Shown here: positions 1-5,932 of the stretch, one piece after another | Position numbering within the stretch: position 1 is the stretch's first letter | Layout: the number at the start of each line of letters is the position of its first letter | Source of the DNA: an uncultured Thalassospira sp. | GTDB taxonomy: Bacteria; Pseudomonadota; Alphaproteobacteria; Rhodospirillales_A; Thalassospiraceae | Assembly (NCBI GenBank): GCA_946885765.1 | Contig: CAMPHD010000117.1 | Coordinates: forward strand, 1 to 8,547 | Direction of reading: 5' to 3' | Length of the DNA: 8,547 nt | The notes under the pieces: model-generated | The model's input: the letters and a program-made list of their open reading frames with translations, nothing else | Database searches by the model: none | Told to the model about the DNA's origin: nothing | Translations under genes and position numbers: made by a program

Positions 1-204
1 GTGTTTATAGCGACGTGTGTCAGTTTCCTAGCTGTAATAGATCGTTGGGTGCGGCGTTAGGAAGCTGTGAATGAGTGAAACCCGCAATTTAATGAATAAA
101 AGTCATATAAACGCATGATTTTTTGATGATCACGGGAGCTACGGTGTATCTATTTTAGTTAAAAGACATTCAGTCAGAAAAAATGGCTAATATGTGTCGC
201 GAAT
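1..204. other. non-coding AT-rich stretch before porin 1
   Basis: I see no convincing coding region, RNA gene or terminator here on either strand. The stretch is AT-rich with many stops in all frames. It is probably the distal upstream region of the first porin gene. The gene that would lie to the left is outside the window. Confidence 0.5.
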
Positions 205-222
205 AGTGACTTAATTATCACA
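205..222. promoter_or_regulatory. GTGA-N8-TCAC dyad upstream of porin 1 promoter
   Basis: GTGA at 206-209 and TCAC at 218-221 form an inverted repeat with an 8-bp spacer. Its centre (213.5) lies 46.5 bp before the first base of the porin -35 element at 260. The second porin has the same dyad at exactly the same distance. The arms resemble the TGTGA/TCACA arms of CRP/FNR-superfamily sites, but the spacer is 8 rather than the usual 6, so the regulator is unknown. With a start site near 295 the centre would be near -81.5, a position suited to an upstream activator. Confidence 0.45.
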
Positions 223-259
223 CTTTAAAGTATAACTGATCAAAGGTCATTTAATTCAA

Positions 260-288
260 TTGACCATAAGTCATTATATCCGTTTTAC
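260..288 (+). promoter_or_regulatory. porin 1 promoter with overlapping palindromic operator
   Basis: TTGACC (260-265) as -35, a 17-bp spacer and TTTTAC (283-288) as -10 predict a start near 295 and a leader of about 70 nt. The -35 is the left arm of an imperfect 15-bp palindrome at 260-274 (TTGACC-ATA-AGTCAT), so a bound protein would compete with RNA polymerase. A second GGTCA at 245-249 is inverted relative to TGACC at 261-265. In the leader, GATCGGC (300-306) can pair with GCCGATC (333-339). The alignment with the porin 2 promoter supports the call. The identity of the regulator is unknown; the dyad form is common for TetR-type repressors, which is only an inference. Confidence 0.6.
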
Positions 289-364
289 TCTCTTCCAGTG
301 ATCGGCGTCCACGATGTGTGGTTTGTGGTGTTGCCGATCGGCTACTAATCATCAAGAGGGTAAG

Positions 365-1381
365 ATGAAAAAGATTCTTGTTGCTTCCACCGCGCTTGTC
401 GCTGTGGCTTTCGCAGGTCAAGCTTCGGCTTCCGAAAAAATCAAACTGTCGGTTGGCGGTTACATGGAACAGTGGGCTGGCTTCACTGACGAAGACAACA
501 CTGCTGCTGGCGGTCGTGTGAACGCATTCCAGTCCGATACCGAAATTCATTTCAAAGGTTCGACCACCCTTGATAACGGCATTGAAGTCGGTGCGACTGT
601 AGAGCTCGAAGGTGAAACCTCTGGCGACCAGATTGACGAACAGTATCTGTATGTCAATGGTGGCTTCGGTCAGGTCAAGCTTGGTAAAGACGATAGTGCA
701 GCTGACGATATGGGAATCACTGCACCGGCCGTCGGTCCTGTTGGCGTCAATGATGGCGATATGTCGAACTGGGCCAATGCATACCTGATCGACACCGTTC
801 GTTCGAGCGGCGATCAGAATCGTCTGACCTATTATACCCCGTCGTTTGGCGGCTTCCGTGCCGGTGTCTCCTATGCTGACGACAGCAACCGCAATGGTGC
901 AAACGGCTATGACAACCAGGCTGGTTCGGGCGACAACATCGTTTCCGCCGGTGTTGAATATCTGGGCGATTTTGATGGTTGGTCACTTGGCGTCTCGGCC
1001 ACTGGTGAAGAGTCAGGTGAGGGTGCATGGTATGGCGCCGGTGTGAATGTCGGCTTCGGCAACTTCACCGTCGGTGGTTCGTATGGTCACACCGAGGACG
1101 ATTACGGCCTTAACTTGGAAAGTGACGGTTCGAACGGTCAAGAACTCGACGCGTTTGATGTCGGTGTTTCCTATGCGATGGATGCTGCTGCTGTTTCGGC
1201 AACCTATGGCTATGAAGATTTCGGCGATGGCGAAATTCAGGCCGTTGACCTTGGTCTGGCTTACACCCTGGGTGCAGGCGTTGCCTGGAAATCTTCGGTC
1301 TTCTGGTTCGATCAGGAAAATGACGGCGAAGCAGACAATGACGGCTACGGTGTTGTTACCGGTATTCGTCTCGACTTCTAA
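365..1381 (+). CDS. outer-membrane general porin, first of a tandem pair
   Basis: This is a 338-residue beta-barrel porin of the alphaproteobacterial general-porin type, expected to form a trimeric diffusion channel for small hydrophilic solutes in the outer membrane. The start is ATG 365, preceded by AGAGGG (355-360) with a 4-nt gap; an in-frame upstream ATG at 314 lacks a signal-peptide-like sequence and is less likely. Residues 1-22 are a classical Sec signal peptide (MKK, a hydrophobic stretch, then ASA before SEK). The mature chain alternates amphipathic strands with Gly/Asp/Asn-rich loops, has no cysteine, and ends in phenylalanine, the usual signal for BAM-dependent insertion. It is closely similar along its whole length to the second porin, with differences concentrated in loop-like segments, for example residues 40-48, 113-120 and 250-263. 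It is flanked by its own promoter and terminator. The family assignment is strong; substrate preference cannot be read from the sequence. Confidence 0.93.
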   Translation: MKKILVASTALVAVAFAGQASASEKIKLSVGGYMEQWAGFTDEDNTAAGGRVNAFQSDTEIHFKGSTTLDNGIEVGATVELEGETSGDQIDEQYLYVNGGFGQVKLGKDDSAADDMGITAPAVGPVGVNDGDMSNWANAYLIDTVRSSGDQNRLTYYTPSFGGFRAGVSYADDSNRNGANGYDNQAGSGDNIVSAGVEYLGDFDGWSLGVSATGEESGEGAWYGAGVNVGFGNFTVGGSYGHTEDDYGLNLESDGSNGQELDAFDVGVSYAMDAAAVSATYGYEDFGDGEIQAVDLGLAYTLGAGVAWKSSVFWFDQENDGEADNDGYGVVTGIRLDF

Positions 1382-1405
1382 TTCTTCGGAATTGGGTGCT
1401 ATCGG

Positions 1406-1439
1406 GAAGGGGATGAATTTTCATCCCCTTCTTTTTTTT
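1406..1439 (+). terminator. intrinsic terminator of porin 1
   Basis: GAAGGGGATGAA (1406-1417) and TTCATCCCCTTC (1420-1431) form a perfect 12-bp stem around TT, in practice an 11-bp stem with a 4-nt loop, followed by eight T (1432-1439). It lies 25 nt after the stop codon. A separate small hairpin starts inside the stop codon: AATTC (1380-1384), loop TTCG, GAATT (1389-1393), which is the very stable C(UUCG)G tetraloop form. Confidence 0.95.
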
Positions 1440-1565
1440 GATCCTGTTGCGTTGTGAAACGCTGAACGGGATTTTTTATGCCGGATGCCTGTGTCGTCTT
1501 TCAAGCAAAGAGGAAGGGTGCGGCGTGTGGGGCGTTGCTTTGGTAGTGAAACCGTGTCGGTTTGG

Positions 1566-1681
1566 AAAAAAGTTTCGCGCAGGCATGGGGATATGCCTGC
1601 GCGATGCTGTCATCCTTGGCCATGTGTGTGGTAGGCCGCATTTTCTGTATCTGGTTGCTTCCAGCCCAGAATTAAATGACC
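1566..1681 (-). ncRNA. candidate minus-strand small RNA between the porins
   Basis: On the minus strand, a -35-like TTGCAA (1716-1711), a 17-bp spacer and a -10-like TATATG (1693-1688) predict a start near 1681. Downstream, a perfect 12-bp stem (1575-1586 pairing with 1593-1604, loop 1587-1592) is followed on the minus strand by AAC and six T (1571-1566), a serviceable intrinsic terminator. The predicted transcript is about 116 nt. The perfect palindrome at 1676-1690 overlaps the -10 and start site. Both promoter hexamers match only 4 of 6 consensus positions and the T-run starts 3 nt after the stem, so this is a hypothesis. I could not find an obvious pairing with the porin ribosome-binding regions by eye. 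Confidence 0.3.
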
Positions 1682-1690
1682 AATGGTCAT
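1676..1690. promoter_or_regulatory. perfect 15-bp palindrome, third copy of porin operator
   Basis: ATGACC-AAT-GGTCAT is a perfect inverted repeat with a 3-bp centre. It is the same motif as the imperfect copies at 260-274 and 1827-1841 that overlap the two porin -35 elements. Reading plus, no -10 follows at 17 bp, so here it is not a porin-type promoter. It lies 151 bp centre to centre from the porin 2 copy, which would allow DNA looping, or it serves a minus-strand promoter whose -10 it overlaps. Confidence 0.55.
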
Positions 1691-1770
1691 ATATTGTTGA
1701 TTCCTGAACATTGCAATATGATTTTTCAATATTTCGAGATAGCCTATTTTGCATGCATTCGGGGTTATGG

Positions 1771-1790
1771 ATGTGATGTATATGTCACAT
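1771..1790. promoter_or_regulatory. ATGTGA-N8-TCACAT dyad upstream of porin 2 promoter
   Basis: ATGTGA (1771-1776) and TCACAT (1785-1790) are perfect 6-bp inverted arms separated by 8 bp. The centre at 1780.5 is 46.5 bp before the -35 at 1827, identical to the arrangement at porin 1. The equal spacing in otherwise diverged upstream DNA argues for a real protein site. The arms look like CRP/FNR-family half-sites, but the 8-bp spacer is not the standard one. Confidence 0.5.
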
Positions 1791-1826
1791 ATTTATGGAA
1801 AACGGATATTTGCTACCTTATTATAA

Positions 1827-1855
1827 TTGACCAATAGTCATTTAAATCGTTTTAT
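1827..1855 (+). promoter_or_regulatory. porin 2 promoter with overlapping palindromic operator
   Basis: TTGACC (1827-1832), a 17-bp spacer and TTTTAT (1850-1855) predict a start near 1862 and a leader of about 62 nt. The palindrome TTGACC-AAT-AGTCAT (1827-1841) covers the -35 and the first part of the spacer, as at porin 1. The two promoters share hexamers, spacing and operator, so they are probably co-regulated. Confidence 0.65.
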
Positions 1856-1923
1856 CTTTCGAAGAATTCGGACGTGAACGGTTTTGTCACATGCCGGTTC
1901 AGACATAAATCGAAGAGGGTAAG

Positions 1924-2946
1924 ATGAAAAAGATTCTGATTGCTACGAGCGCGCTCGTGGCTGTTGCTTTCGCAGGCCACGCACAGGCCTCGGAAAAAAT
2001 CAAACTGTCGGTTGGCGGTTACATGAACCAGTGGGCTGGTTTTGCCGATCAGGAAGTTGGCGACCGCAATAATGCCTTCCAATCTGATACCGAAATCCAC
2101 TTCAAGGGTTCAACCACCCTTGATAACGGGATTGAGGTTGGTGCGGTTGTCGAGCTTGAGGGGGAAACCTCTGGTGACCAGATCGACGAGCAATACCTGT
2201 TCGTTAACGGCGGCTTCGGTCGTGTCGAAATGGGCAAAAACGATAGTGCTGCCGATTCGATGCAACTCGTTGCTCCTGCGGTCGGTCCGGTTGGCATCAA
2301 CGATGGGGATCTGGATATCTGGGTCGACTCCTACCTGATCGATACCACAATTCCGACCGGTGACCAGAACCGCGTGACCTATTACACGCCAAGCTTTGGT
2401 GGTTTCCGTGCCGGTGTGTCTTTTGCTGATGACAGCAATCGCAACGGTGCAAACGGCTATAACAACCAGGATGGTTCGGGCGACAATATTGTCTCCGGCG
2501 GATTGGAATACGAAGCTGATCTGAACGGTATTTCCCTTGGTGTTTCCGCTATTGGCGAAAACTGGGGTGAAGGTAACCTTGTTGGTGGCGGCCTGAACGT
2601 TGGCTTTGGTAACTTCACCGTTGGTGGTTCCTATTCTCACACCGATGACGATTACGGCTTTAGCGAAGGCGACAGCGACCCGGATGACACCGATCAGTTC
2701 GATATCGGTGTTTCCTATGAAATGGATGCAGCAGCCGTATCCCTGACCTATGGCTATGCAGAATATGGCAATGGCAGTCGTGGTGATGGCACCGGCGAAA
2801 TCAGTACAGCTGATCTCGGTCTGGCCTACACCCTTGGTGCTGGTGTTGAATGGAAATCGTCGATCTTCTGGTTCGACGATGAAGTCGACGGTGCGGAAGA
2901 CAATGACGGTTATGGCGTTGTAACCGGTCTGGCGCTGACTTTCTAA
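1924..2946 (+). CDS. outer-membrane general porin, second of a tandem pair
   Basis: This is a 340-residue paralogue of the preceding porin, expected to form a trimeric outer-membrane diffusion pore. The start is ATG 1924 behind AGAGGG with a 4-nt gap, in a 14-nt stretch also found before porin 1. Residues 1-22 are a Sec signal peptide ending AQA, with SEK beginning the mature chain. The C-terminal residue is phenylalanine, as expected for BAM recognition. Barrel strands such as SEKIKLSVGGY, TYYTPSFGGFRAGVS and NVGFGNFTVGGSY are shared with the first copy. Loop segments differ, notably residues 41-46 and the Gly-rich insertion near 281-290. A 33-nt block encoding the first strand is identical between the copies even at silent sites, suggesting recent duplication or gene conversion. 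No partner genes are nearby, and porins of this type need none. Confidence 0.93.
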   Translation: MKKILIATSALVAVAFAGHAQASEKIKLSVGGYMNQWAGFADQEVGDRNNAFQSDTEIHFKGSTTLDNGIEVGAVVELEGETSGDQIDEQYLFVNGGFGRVEMGKNDSAADSMQLVAPAVGPVGINDGDLDIWVDSYLIDTTIPTGDQNRVTYYTPSFGGFRAGVSFADDSNRNGANGYNNQDGSGDNIVSGGLEYEADLNGISLGVSAIGENWGEGNLVGGGLNVGFGNFTVGGSYSHTDDDYGFSEGDSDPDDTDQFDIGVSYEMDAAAVSLTYGYAEYGNGSRGDGTGEISTADLGLAYTLGAGVEWKSSIFWFDDEVDGAEDNDGYGVVTGLALTF

Positions 2947-2968
2947 TTCCTTGGAATTAGCATGATTT

Positions 2969-2999
2969 GAAAGGGGCGGTTTTTCGCCCCTTTCTTTTT
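2969..2999 (+). terminator. intrinsic terminator of porin 2
   Basis: GAAAGGGGCG (2969-2978) and CGCCCCTTTC (2985-2994) form a perfect 10-bp stem with loop GTTTTT, followed by five T (2995-2999). It lies between convergent genes; read on the minus strand the hairpin is not followed by a T-run, so it serves the glycosyltransferase poorly. As at porin 1, a small hairpin starts at the stop codon: TAATTCC (2944-2950), TT, GGAATTA (2953-2959). Confidence 0.93.
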
Positions 3000-3022
3000 G
3001 TCCATGATCTGTGGATTTCGGT

Positions 3023-4243
3023 TCAGATACCAATATCCTGCCGCAGAAAAGCTAAAAATCGATCTTTCTGCGCAACAAGGTCGGCGACACAGGGGACCGG
3101 GTTTTCGGTCACAAGCTGTTCGGCCAGTGCCCTGTCTGAATTGGCGGGCAAAGTGCCAAGTTCTGACATCGGAAGGCGGAGGCTACCCATGCAACCGATT
3201 GTACCCGATATGGTCGCACGCAGCTTGGCAAGCCCACAGGGGGCTTCGCAAAAATCACCTTTGTAGCTGCTTTGCCAAGGGCAAAGATTGTGGTGGCGGC
3301 CCTGTAACACAGCGGCAGAGGCTGAGCTATATATACCTATGCCGGGCGTTTGAAACAGTTTGCTGATATGGGCTGGGCCGCTATCGGCCAGCACGACATA
3401 ATCCTGTTCGCTGATGAAGGACACAAGATTCCCGATGGTTCTAAAGCCATCGACAATCCGGATATTCGGCTGGTCAAACGGTCCTATCGTATCCTTGTAC
3501 TTCTTCATCACACCCTGATAGGCGTTAAGGATCAGGGTGATGTCAAATCCGGCTTTTGCAAGAAATTCTGCGATTTCGCGTACCAGTGCAGGCGGCAGGG
3601 TGCGAAGCGGCGAAGATGCCATTGGCAGAATGCCGATCCTGGCGCCCGGTGCCAGCTTCGGCGAACGCTTCGATGCAAGCGGGATTGGGGAAATGTCGAA
3701 AGCCTCGCAAAGTGCCTCTTCCGGGTTGACTGGCATCGTGGCGATATCTTTCCAGCCTTCCATTTCGCTGAAATCTATCAGGAAATCAAACGTCTTCAGG
3801 CGCTTGGCCGAGATAAAAAGCTGAAAAATGGTGATGTCGGGGATAGTTGCAAATATGTCCGATGCGCTACCGCTATTGAGTGCGGCAATTTTTGCGGTGG
3901 GATATTTTGCCGTAAAGGCACGTAAAAACAGGGCCATGCCGACGCAATCGCCAATCGCATCATCGGGGATCAGGAACAGAACCCGTTTGCGATCAAAATC
4001 GATATCGGCCCAAGCATCGCGCGCCAACACATCAGGATGAACAGTCTCCGAAATGATCTTTACCGACGGGGCATTGGCCAGAACTTGTTGCCGCAAAAGC
4101 GATGTTGTACGCGTCAGATATGCAGGGCTGTTGTCGGATGCTTGTGTGAGCTCCGCACTGACATTGGGCAGACCGAACCGGAACGGCTGTTTTGACGCGA
4201 ACCGGGTAAATTTTTTCCGGGCGGGATGGTGATGTGCAGGCAT
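3023..4243 (-). CDS. glycosyltransferase family 9 (heptosyltransferase-like) protein
   Basis: This 406-residue protein belongs to the ADP-heptose:LPS heptosyltransferase superfamily (GT9), cytoplasmic GT-B enzymes that add a sugar to a lipid-linked or core oligosaccharide acceptor. The N-terminal Rossmann half has the family signature around residues 92-120 (IPDDAIGDC followed by ALFLRAF and KYPTAKI). The C-terminal half has DSGPAHISK at 287-295, matching the GT9 donor-binding D-[ST]-G-x-x-H pattern, then GIGIY. Cysteines at 332, 336 and 351 recall the C-terminal Cys cluster of some members. There is an atypical basic, His-rich leader of about 85 residues before the Rossmann fold. I chose ATG 4243, with GGAG about 11 nt upstream; an in-frame GTG at 4264 has no ribosome binding site. 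It follows the ThiE-like gene by 34 bp and is probably cotranscribed. Donor and acceptor sugars are unknown; the gene is convergent with porin 2. Confidence 0.82.
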   Translation of the reverse strand: MPAHHHPARKKFTRFASKQPFRFGLPNVSAELTQASDNSPAYLTRTTSLLRQQVLANAPSVKIISETVHPDVLARDAWADIDFDRKRVLFLIPDDAIGDCVGMALFLRAFTAKYPTAKIAALNSGSASDIFATIPDITIFQLFISAKRLKTFDFLIDFSEMEGWKDIATMPVNPEEALCEAFDISPIPLASKRSPKLAPGARIGILPMASSPLRTLPPALVREIAEFLAKAGFDITLILNAYQGVMKKYKDTIGPFDQPNIRIVDGFRTIGNLVSFISEQDYVVLADSGPAHISKLFQTPGIGIYSSASAAVLQGRHHNLCPWQSSYKGDFCEAPCGLAKLRATISGTIGCMGSLRLPMSELGTLPANSDRALAEQLVTENPVPCVADLVAQKDRFLAFLRQDIGI

Positions 4244-4277
4244 TGTCGGGCGATCTCCGCTCACCTTTTACTCGGTG

Positions 4278-4916
4278 TTATGTGGCAGAGAACCCGATCC
4301 CGGCCAAAGATGCAACGCCAGATCCCCTTAACATCGCAACATTGTCAGGTTTTATGCCGCCAAGGGCAATGGTGATGAGGCCAAGACTGCGGCAAAGGGC
4401 GGTTCTTTGCAGAAAGGCCGAAAACGCCATGCCCGGTTGATCAGGATGGCTTTGGGTGGCAAAAATCGGCGAGATCAGAACACCATCGGGACGTTGATCG
4501 GGGGCAAGAAGCGCCAGCTTGCGCAAGGTTTGCATGCTGTGGCAGGAGGATGTCACAAGCATGTCGTGTGGTATTTGCCGATAGATATGCGGTGTTTTCC
4601 CGATGCGATATTCCGGCAAATGGATACCATCGGCATCAAGGCGCAATGCCAATGCCAGATCATTGGCGATCATGCAGAGATGGCCGTATTGTCGGCAGGT
4701 GCGCCGAACCCGATAGGCGAGTCTGGTGCGGTCGGCACGCGCGAGGCCGTAATGGCGGAAAATTACCATACTTTGGGATGGCAGGCCGATGATGGCCGGG
4801 ACCGGATCGGACAGGCGTTTCTCATCGGTCATCAGCACGATCGGCGGGATCGGGCAGTTCGGGCCGCCATTACGTAAATTGAGTTGGCGTGCCTGCTTTT
4901 CCAGTGTGGCATCCAT
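4278..4916 (-). CDS. ThiE/TenI-like protein with degenerate active site
   Basis: This 212-residue protein has the thiamine phosphate synthase/TenI TIM-barrel pattern in order: VLMTDEKRL (28-35), VIFRHYG (51-57), MIANDLALAL (82-91), DADGIHL (94-100), GVLISPIFAT (145-154) and ITIALGGI (181-188). ThiE joins the pyrimidine and thiazole precursors of thiamine. Aligned by eye to the known Bacillus subtilis ThiE active site, the first motif Q-x-R-x-K reads I-F-R-H-Y (Arg kept, Gln and Lys lost), Asn85-Asp86 are kept, but the G-Q-x-D metal motif after DGIHL is P-E-Y-R and the TK after the PIF segment is SH. It is therefore unlikely to be a normal ThiE; a TenI-like or unknown role is more probable. 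ATG 4916 was chosen because the family fold begins soon after it; longer readings run antisense through yggS. It is divergent from yggS and upstream of the glycosyltransferase. Confidence 0.75.
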   Translation of the reverse strand: MDATLEKQARQLNLRNGGPNCPIPPIVLMTDEKRLSDPVPAIIGLPSQSMVIFRHYGLARADRTRLAYRVRRTCRQYGHLCMIANDLALALRLDADGIHLPEYRIGKTPHIYRQIPHDMLVTSSCHSMQTLRKLALLAPDQRPDGVLISPIFATQSHPDQPGMAFSAFLQRTALCRSLGLITIALGGIKPDNVAMLRGSGVASLAGIGFSAT

Positions 4917-4971
4917 TGATACTATCCCGATTCTATTCAACCGATTCCTGTTCCGATTTGGGCCATCATCC
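4917..4971. promoter_or_regulatory. short divergent intergenic region, ThiE-like / yggS
   Basis: Only 55 bp separate the two divergent start codons, so any promoters must overlap each other or the opposite coding region. On the minus strand TAGAAT (4935-4930) is a possible -10, but no good -35 lies 16-18 bp upstream and the resulting leader would be very short. I see no clear plus promoter and no strong ribosome binding site directly before yggS. Confidence 0.3.
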
Positions 4972-5667
4972 ATGAGCGATCTCCATCTGTCATCTGGCAA
5001 TCCCGACATCGCGGCCAATCTTGCCGAGATCCAGCAAAATATCGACAAGGCCTGTGCGGCGGTCGGTCGCGAAAGCAGTGATGTGGCCCTGATCTGCGTC
5101 AGCAAGAACCATGATGCCGACCATGTGCGTCCGGCGCTTGTCGACGGGCGGCGGGTGTTTGGTGAAAACCGGGTGCAGGAAGCCGCAGGAAAGTGGCCGG
5201 GTCTGCGCGAAAGGTTCCCCGATATCGAACTGCATCTGATCGGGCCGCTTCAGACCAACAAGCTGAAGGATGCCGTTGCCCTGTTTGATGTGATTGAAAC
5301 CGTTGACCGGCCAAAACTTGCCAATGCGCTGGCAAAACACCGTGATAATACCGGTAAATGCCCCGACCTTTATATCCAGATCAATATCGGTGAAGAATCG
5401 CAAAAGGCCGGAATAGCCCCGGCCGATGCCGATGCGTTCATCATCGATTGTATCGAACGCCTGAAATTGCCAGTCAAGGGATTGATGTGCATCCCGCCGG
5501 TCGATGAGGAAGCGGCACCGCATTTTGCACTGCTGGGTAAAATCGCCGACCGTCATGGCTTGGCCATTCGCAGTATGGGCATGAGCGGCGATTACGAGGC
5601 AGCAATTCGGCTCGGCGCGACTCATATCCGTGTCGGAACGGCAATTTTCGGGTCACGGGGCTATTAA
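4972..5667 (+). CDS. yggS: YggS/PLPBP family pyridoxal phosphate homeostasis protein
   Basis: This 231-residue protein is a single-domain PLP-binding TIM barrel related to the alanine racemase N-terminal domain. The family (YggS, PLPBP, PROSC) carries PLP and helps keep vitamin B6 and amino-acid/keto-acid pools balanced; no enzyme reaction is established for it. All family landmarks are present: Lys45 in ICVSKN as the PLP Schiff-base lysine, FGENRVQEA (63-71), HLIGPLQTNK (88-97), QINIGEESQKAG (136-147), GLMCIPP (170-176), SMGMSGDYEAAI (201-212) and the phosphate-binding end RVGTAIFGSR (220-229). Length is normal. ATG 4972 matches the family N-terminus; the open frame continues upstream to 4789, but that part runs antisense through the ThiE-like gene and is not family-like. 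No clear terminator follows. Confidence 0.95.
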   Translation: MSDLHLSSGNPDIAANLAEIQQNIDKACAAVGRESSDVALICVSKNHDADHVRPALVDGRRVFGENRVQEAAGKWPGLRERFPDIELHLIGPLQTNKLKDAVALFDVIETVDRPKLANALAKHRDNTGKCPDLYIQINIGEESQKAGIAPADADAFIIDCIERLKLPVKGLMCIPPVDEEAAPHFALLGKIADRHGLAIRSMGMSGDYEAAIRLGATHIRVGTAIFGSRGY

Positions 5668-5777
5668 ATTGCCAGGTAATGCCTTTTAAAGGTGATTTAA
5701 ATGCGGTTTTGATCGGATTGAACGCAAATTTGATGCTGTTAACGCCGGTTTTTCGATCTTTCAGGTGTGATTTTGGT

Positions 5778-5793
5778 CAAATTCCGGAATTTG
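5778..5793. repeat. perfect 16-bp palindrome
   Basis: CAAATTCC followed directly by GGAATTTG is a perfect inverted repeat with no spacer, 110 bp after yggS. A zero-length loop makes it a poor RNA hairpin, so a dimeric protein site is more likely than a terminator. No promoter for either neighbour lies close by. Confidence 0.5.
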
Positions 5794-5800
5794 GCAAAAA

Positions 5801-5809
5801 TGTGGATAA
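5801..5809 (-). promoter_or_regulatory. consensus DnaA box
   Basis: TGTGGATAA on the plus strand is TTATCCACA on the minus strand, a perfect match to the high-affinity DnaA box. It is isolated: I see no other close match nearby and none of the usual origin neighbours, so an origin is not suggested. It could be a titration or regulatory site, or chance. Confidence 0.4.
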
Positions 5810-5852
5810 CTTGGCCAGAAGTACAGGACGCATTCAAAGCCGTTTTGTGACG

Positions 5853-5889
5853 AAAAAAATCCCGCCGGATGTTTTGGTCCGGCGGGATT
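5853..5889 (-). terminator. intrinsic terminator of the response regulator gene
   Basis: Two 12-bp arms (5858-5869 and 5878-5889; core CCCGCCGGA and TCCGGCGGG) pair perfectly around an 8-nt loop. Read on the minus strand the stem is followed by a seven-base T-run (5859-5853, the first two pairing in the stem). It lies about 43 nt after the response regulator stop. Read plus it has only TTC after the stem, so it could only weakly stop yggS readthrough. Confidence 0.92.
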
Positions 5890-5932
5890 CTTGCAAATCG
5901 GCAGAATTTCAGGGGTTTAACATGCACGCGGA

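Noticed and set aside
314..364. Upstream in-frame ATG for porin 1
   Set aside because: It would bury the Sec signal peptide behind 17 non-hydrophobic residues and lacks a ribosome binding site. The ATG at 365 has the same context as porin 2.
1441..1475. GCGTT-GTGA-AACGC hairpin (1449-1462) followed by a T-run
   Set aside because: The stem is only 5 bp and the T-run is 9 nt away. It lies just after the much stronger porin 1 terminator, so I do not call a second terminator.
1438..1754. Short open frames on both strands in the inter-porin gap
   Set aside because: The compositions are not protein-like (Arg/His/Pro- or Cys-rich) and there is no ribosome binding site. The plus frame starts in the terminator T-run and both frames cross the 1575-1604 hairpin.
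2110..3033. 307-codon open frame on the minus strand
   Set aside because: It is antisense to porin 2, runs through the porin terminator, has no ribosome binding site and reads as low-complexity Val/Ile/Thr-rich sequence. It is a shadow caused by the porin codon bias.
4974..5105. Longer N-terminus for the ThiE-like gene
   Set aside because: The added residues are antisense to conserved yggS codons and the ThiE-like fold begins only after the ATG at 4916.
5801..5809. Replication origin suggested by the DnaA box
   Set aside because: Only one box is visible, with no AT-rich unwinding region and no origin-associated genes nearby.
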